From Pseudomonas sp. HAR-UPW-AIA-41 (GTDB lineage Bacteria > Pseudomonadota > Gammaproteobacteria > Pseudomonadales > Pseudomonadaceae): 64,000 nt of DNA. Shown here in pieces: positions 62,077 through 64,000 of the stretch; positions within the stretch are counted from its first letter, which is position 1; each line of letters starts with the position of its first letter. Made by a program: the position numbers and the translations under genes. The stretch covers positions 558,001 to 622,000 of the forward strand of contig NZ_NSLB01000001.1 in NCBI RefSeq assembly GCF_002304225.1, read 5' to 3'. The notes under the pieces are model-generated. The model saw nothing but the letters and a program-made list of their open reading frames with translations. It was not told the DNA's origin and searched no databases.

Positions 62077-63765
62077 ATGCAAGTCCAAGATTATTGGCTG
62101 ATTCTGGCCTTCTTCGTGCTGGTGCTCGCGCCGGCGCCTTTCCTGGGGCGGTTCTTCTTCAGCGTCATGGAAGGCAAGCCTAACCTGCTGAGTCCGGTGC
62201 TTTTGCCGGTTGAACACCTGTGCTATCGCATATCCGGGGTTGACCCCGAGCGCGATCAGGACTGGAAGACCTATAGCCTGGCGCTGCTGGCCTTCAGTGC
62301 AGTCAGCCTGGTGGTGCTGTTCACCATCCTCATGCTGCAGCACCTGTTGCCGCTCAATCCGCAACAGTTGCCGGGCCTGGAATGGACACTGGCATTCAAC
62401 ACCGCTGTGAGCTTCGTCACCAACACCAACTGGCAGGCCTATAGCGGCGAGGCGGCGCTGAGCTACTTCAGCCAGATGATCGGTCTGGGCGTGCAGAACT
62501 TCGTCAGCCCGGCCGTCGGCCTGGCCATCCTGGTGGCCTTCGCCCGTGGTATCGCGCGCAAGTCGAGCAACGGCATCGGCAACTTCTGGGTCGATGTGAC
62601 CCGCGCCACCCTCTACGTGCTGCTGCCATTCTGCGTGCTGCTGGCCATCTTCCTGGTCTGGCAGGGCGTGCCGCAGACCCTCATGGACTACGTGCAGGCC
62701 AAGACCCTGCTGGGCGCCGACCAGAGCATCCCGCTGGGCCCGGCCGCCAGCCAGATCGCCATCAAGCAACTGGGCACCAACGGTGGCGGCTTCTTCGGCG
62801 TCAACTCGGCGCACCCGTTCGAGAACCCGACCGCCTGGAGCAACCTGTTCGAGGTGGCATCGATCATCCTCATCCCGGCCGCCCTGGTGTTCACTTTCGG
62901 CCACTACGTCAAGGATCTGCGCCAAAGTCGCGCCATTCTGGCAAGCATGCTGATTCTGTTCGTTGCAGGCCTTGGCATGACGCTGTGGGCCGAGTCTCAG
63001 CCCAACCCGGCCCTGGCGGCGCTGCCGATTGAGCAAATCGGTTCGCTGGAAGGCAAGGAAGCACGCTTTGGTACAGCAGCGTCTGTATTGTGGGCGGTAA
63101 CCACCACGGCCGCCTCCAATGGTTCGGTCAATGCCATGCACGACAGCTTCAGCGCCCTTGGTGGGCTAGTGCCGATGTTCAACATGATGCTTAGTGAGGT
63201 GATTTTCGGCGGCGTCGGCGCCGGGCTCTACGGCATGCTGCTGTTCGTCCTGATCGCCGTGTTCCTGGCGGGCCTGATGATCGGCCGTACCCCAGAGTAC
63301 CTGGGCAAGAAACTGGAGGCCCGCGAGGTGCGCCTGCTGGTGCTCACCCTGTTGGTGATGCCGGTTGGCGTGCTGGTGTTCTGTGCCCTGGCGGTGAGTC
63401 TGGACGGCCCCGCGGCCTCCATCACCAACCCCGGTGCCCATGGCTTCAGCCAGGCGCTGTACGCCTACACCTCGGGCACCGCCAATAACGGCTCTGCCTT
63501 TGCCGGCTTCGGCGCCAACACGCCGTTTCACAACCTGATGATTGGTCTGGCCATGTTGCTGGGGCGCTTCGGCTACATCCTGCCGATTCTGGCCATCGCC
63601 GGCAGCCTGGCGGCCAAGAAGCGTGCCCCGGTCGGACAGAACAGCTTCCCGACCCATGGCCCACTGTTTGTCACTCTACTGACCCTGACCATCTTGTTGG
63701 TCGGCGGCCTGACCTTCTTGCCGGCGCTGGCCCTGGGGCCGATCGCCGAGCACCTGGCGTTCTAA
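62077..63765 (+). CDS. kdpA: K+-transporting ATPase subunit KdpA
   Basis: A 562-residue potassium-channel-like subunit of the high-affinity Kdp pump, with about ten helices and four selectivity-filter repeats. Visible examples are [49 protein letters not shown] and [14 protein letters not shown]. The start at 62077 ([17 protein letters not shown]) follows RBS AGGAGG; the frame is open upstream, but that overlaps kdpF and is not coding. Expression normally depends on KdpDE at low K+. kdpB follows after 12 bases. Confidence 0.96.
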   Translation: MQVQDYWLILAFFVLVLAPAPFLGRFFFSVMEGKPNLLSPVLLPVEHLCYRISGVDPERDQDWKTYSLALLAFSAVSLVVLFTILMLQHLLPLNPQQLPGLEWTLAFNTAVSFVTNTNWQAYSGEAALSYFSQMIGLGVQNFVSPAVGLAILVAFARGIARKSSNGIGNFWVDVTRATLYVLLPFCVLLAIFLVWQGVPQTLMDYVQAKTLLGADQSIPLGPAASQIAIKQLGTNGGGFFGVNSAHPFENPTAWSNLFEVASIILIPAALVFTFGHYVKDLRQSRAILASMLILFVAGLGMTLWAESQPNPALAALPIEQIGSLEGKEARFGTAASVLWAVTTTAASNGSVNAMHDSFSALGGLVPMFNMMLSEVIFGGVGAGLYGMLLFVLIAVFLAGLMIGRTPEYLGKKLEAREVRLLVLTLLVMPVGVLVFCALAVSLDGPAASITNPGAHGFSQALYAYTSGTANNGSAFAGFGANTPFHNLMIGLAMLLGRFGYILPILAIAGSLAAKKRAPVGQNSFPTHGPLFVTLLTLTILLVGGLTFLPALALGPIAEHLAF

Positions 63766-63777
63766 CGGAGAACCAAG

Positions 63778-64000
63778 ATGAATGCCCCTGTAAAGGCGCA
63801 ACAAGGCGCCAAGATGCATAAAAACCAGGCCCAGACCAGCCTTGCCATGCTGTGGAAGCCGGCGCTGAAGCAGGCCTTCGTCAAGCTGGACCCGCGCCAG
63901 CTGGTGCGTTCACCGGTGATGCTGGTGGTCGAGCTGACGGCCATCCTCACCACTGTGCTGTGTTTCATTCCCCATCCGGCGGTTTCCCTTGGATTGGGTA
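63778..64000 (+). CDS. kdpB: K+-transporting P-type ATPase KdpB, N-terminal part (runs off window)
   Basis: The first 74 codons are visible: a charged, Gln/Lys-rich N-terminus (MNAPVKAQQGAKMHKNQAQ), then LWKPALKQAFVKLDPRQLVRSPVMLVVELTAILTTVLCF, which is the KdpB start with its first membrane helix. KdpB is the ATP-hydrolysing, Asp-phosphorylated subunit; those motifs are beyond the window. RBS CGGAG precedes the ATG. Confidence 0.93.
   Translation, partial: MNAPVKAQQGAKMHKNQAQTSLAMLWKPALKQAFVKLDPRQLVRSPVMLVVELTAILTTVLCFIPHPAVSLGLG

Overview
The window looks like a stretch of Pseudomonas core chromosome: GC-rich, with Pseudomonas-type SdhC, HtpG, PdxB, FabA and FabB proteins. As far as I can recall, the gene order is broadly collinear with P. 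aeruginosa PAO1 from aer through gltA-sdh-suc, htpG, fabBA and gpsA to kdpFA. The protein sequences are close to but not those of P. aeruginosa, so a related species is likely; I cannot name it. I see no tRNA, rRNA, CRISPR array, IS element, prophage or integrase.

Layout. 1-6.6 kb: the N-terminus of aerotaxis receptor aer behind a sigma-28-type promoter, an rlmM gene broken by a one-base frameshift, a lipoprotein hydrolase, tusA, a gamma-glutamylcyclotransferase-like gene, a MATE exporter and pdxB. 6.6-14.3 kb: small metabolic and membrane genes (a 59-residue orphan behind a Pho-box-like promoter, a NAD-kinase-like protein, an ABC exporter, two dehydrogenases, ppnP, an exonuclease, a DUF486 protein, a YkgJ-like protein and a START-domain protein). 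14.4-27.4 kb: the TCA block, with gltA divergent from sdhCDAB-sucAB-lpd-sucCD. Long structured leaders precede sucA and sucC, and a strong terminator follows sucD.

27.5-36.6 kb: a chemoreceptor, a ceramidase-fold lipoprotein that lacks the family's catalytic serine, a DUF599 protein, two coupled hotdog thioesterases, an unrecognised membrane protein, and htpG with a textbook sigma-32 promoter. 36.7-42.7 kb: an MHYT-PAS-HK-REC-Hpt hybrid kinase coupled to a REC-HD-GYP protein. It is followed by a DUF2892/OsmC operon and a divergent DUF3859 gene, whose shared 175-bp control region holds an Anr-type box, a long AT-rich palindrome and a Pho-box-like repeat. 42.9-46.2 kb: a DUF1302/DUF1329 envelope pair.

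46.3-52.2 kb: fabAB with a FabR/DesT-like operator, a hybrid kinase like the RetS-interacting PA1611, gpsA, a DUF4389 protein and sixA. 52.5-59.0 kb: a lipid/CoA cluster (acyl-CoA synthetase, hotdog thioesterase, two alpha/beta hydrolases, GST, DUF4892, AI-2E family permease) with an 18-bp palindrome at its first promoter. 59.1-64 kb: a four-EF-hand protein and a two-component system with a proline-saturated sensor loop, divergent from kdpF-kdpA-kdpB (cut by the window end). The RR/kdpF intergenic region carries two sets of helically phased repeats.

The best leads are regulatory architecture (the 42.0-42.2 kb hub, the Pho-like promoter of the 59-residue gene, the kdp/RR intergenic repeats, the sucA and sucC leaders), the serine-less ceramidase homologue, the EF-hand/polyproline two-component locus and the rlmM frameshift. 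I found no obviously new multi-gene defence or mobile system.
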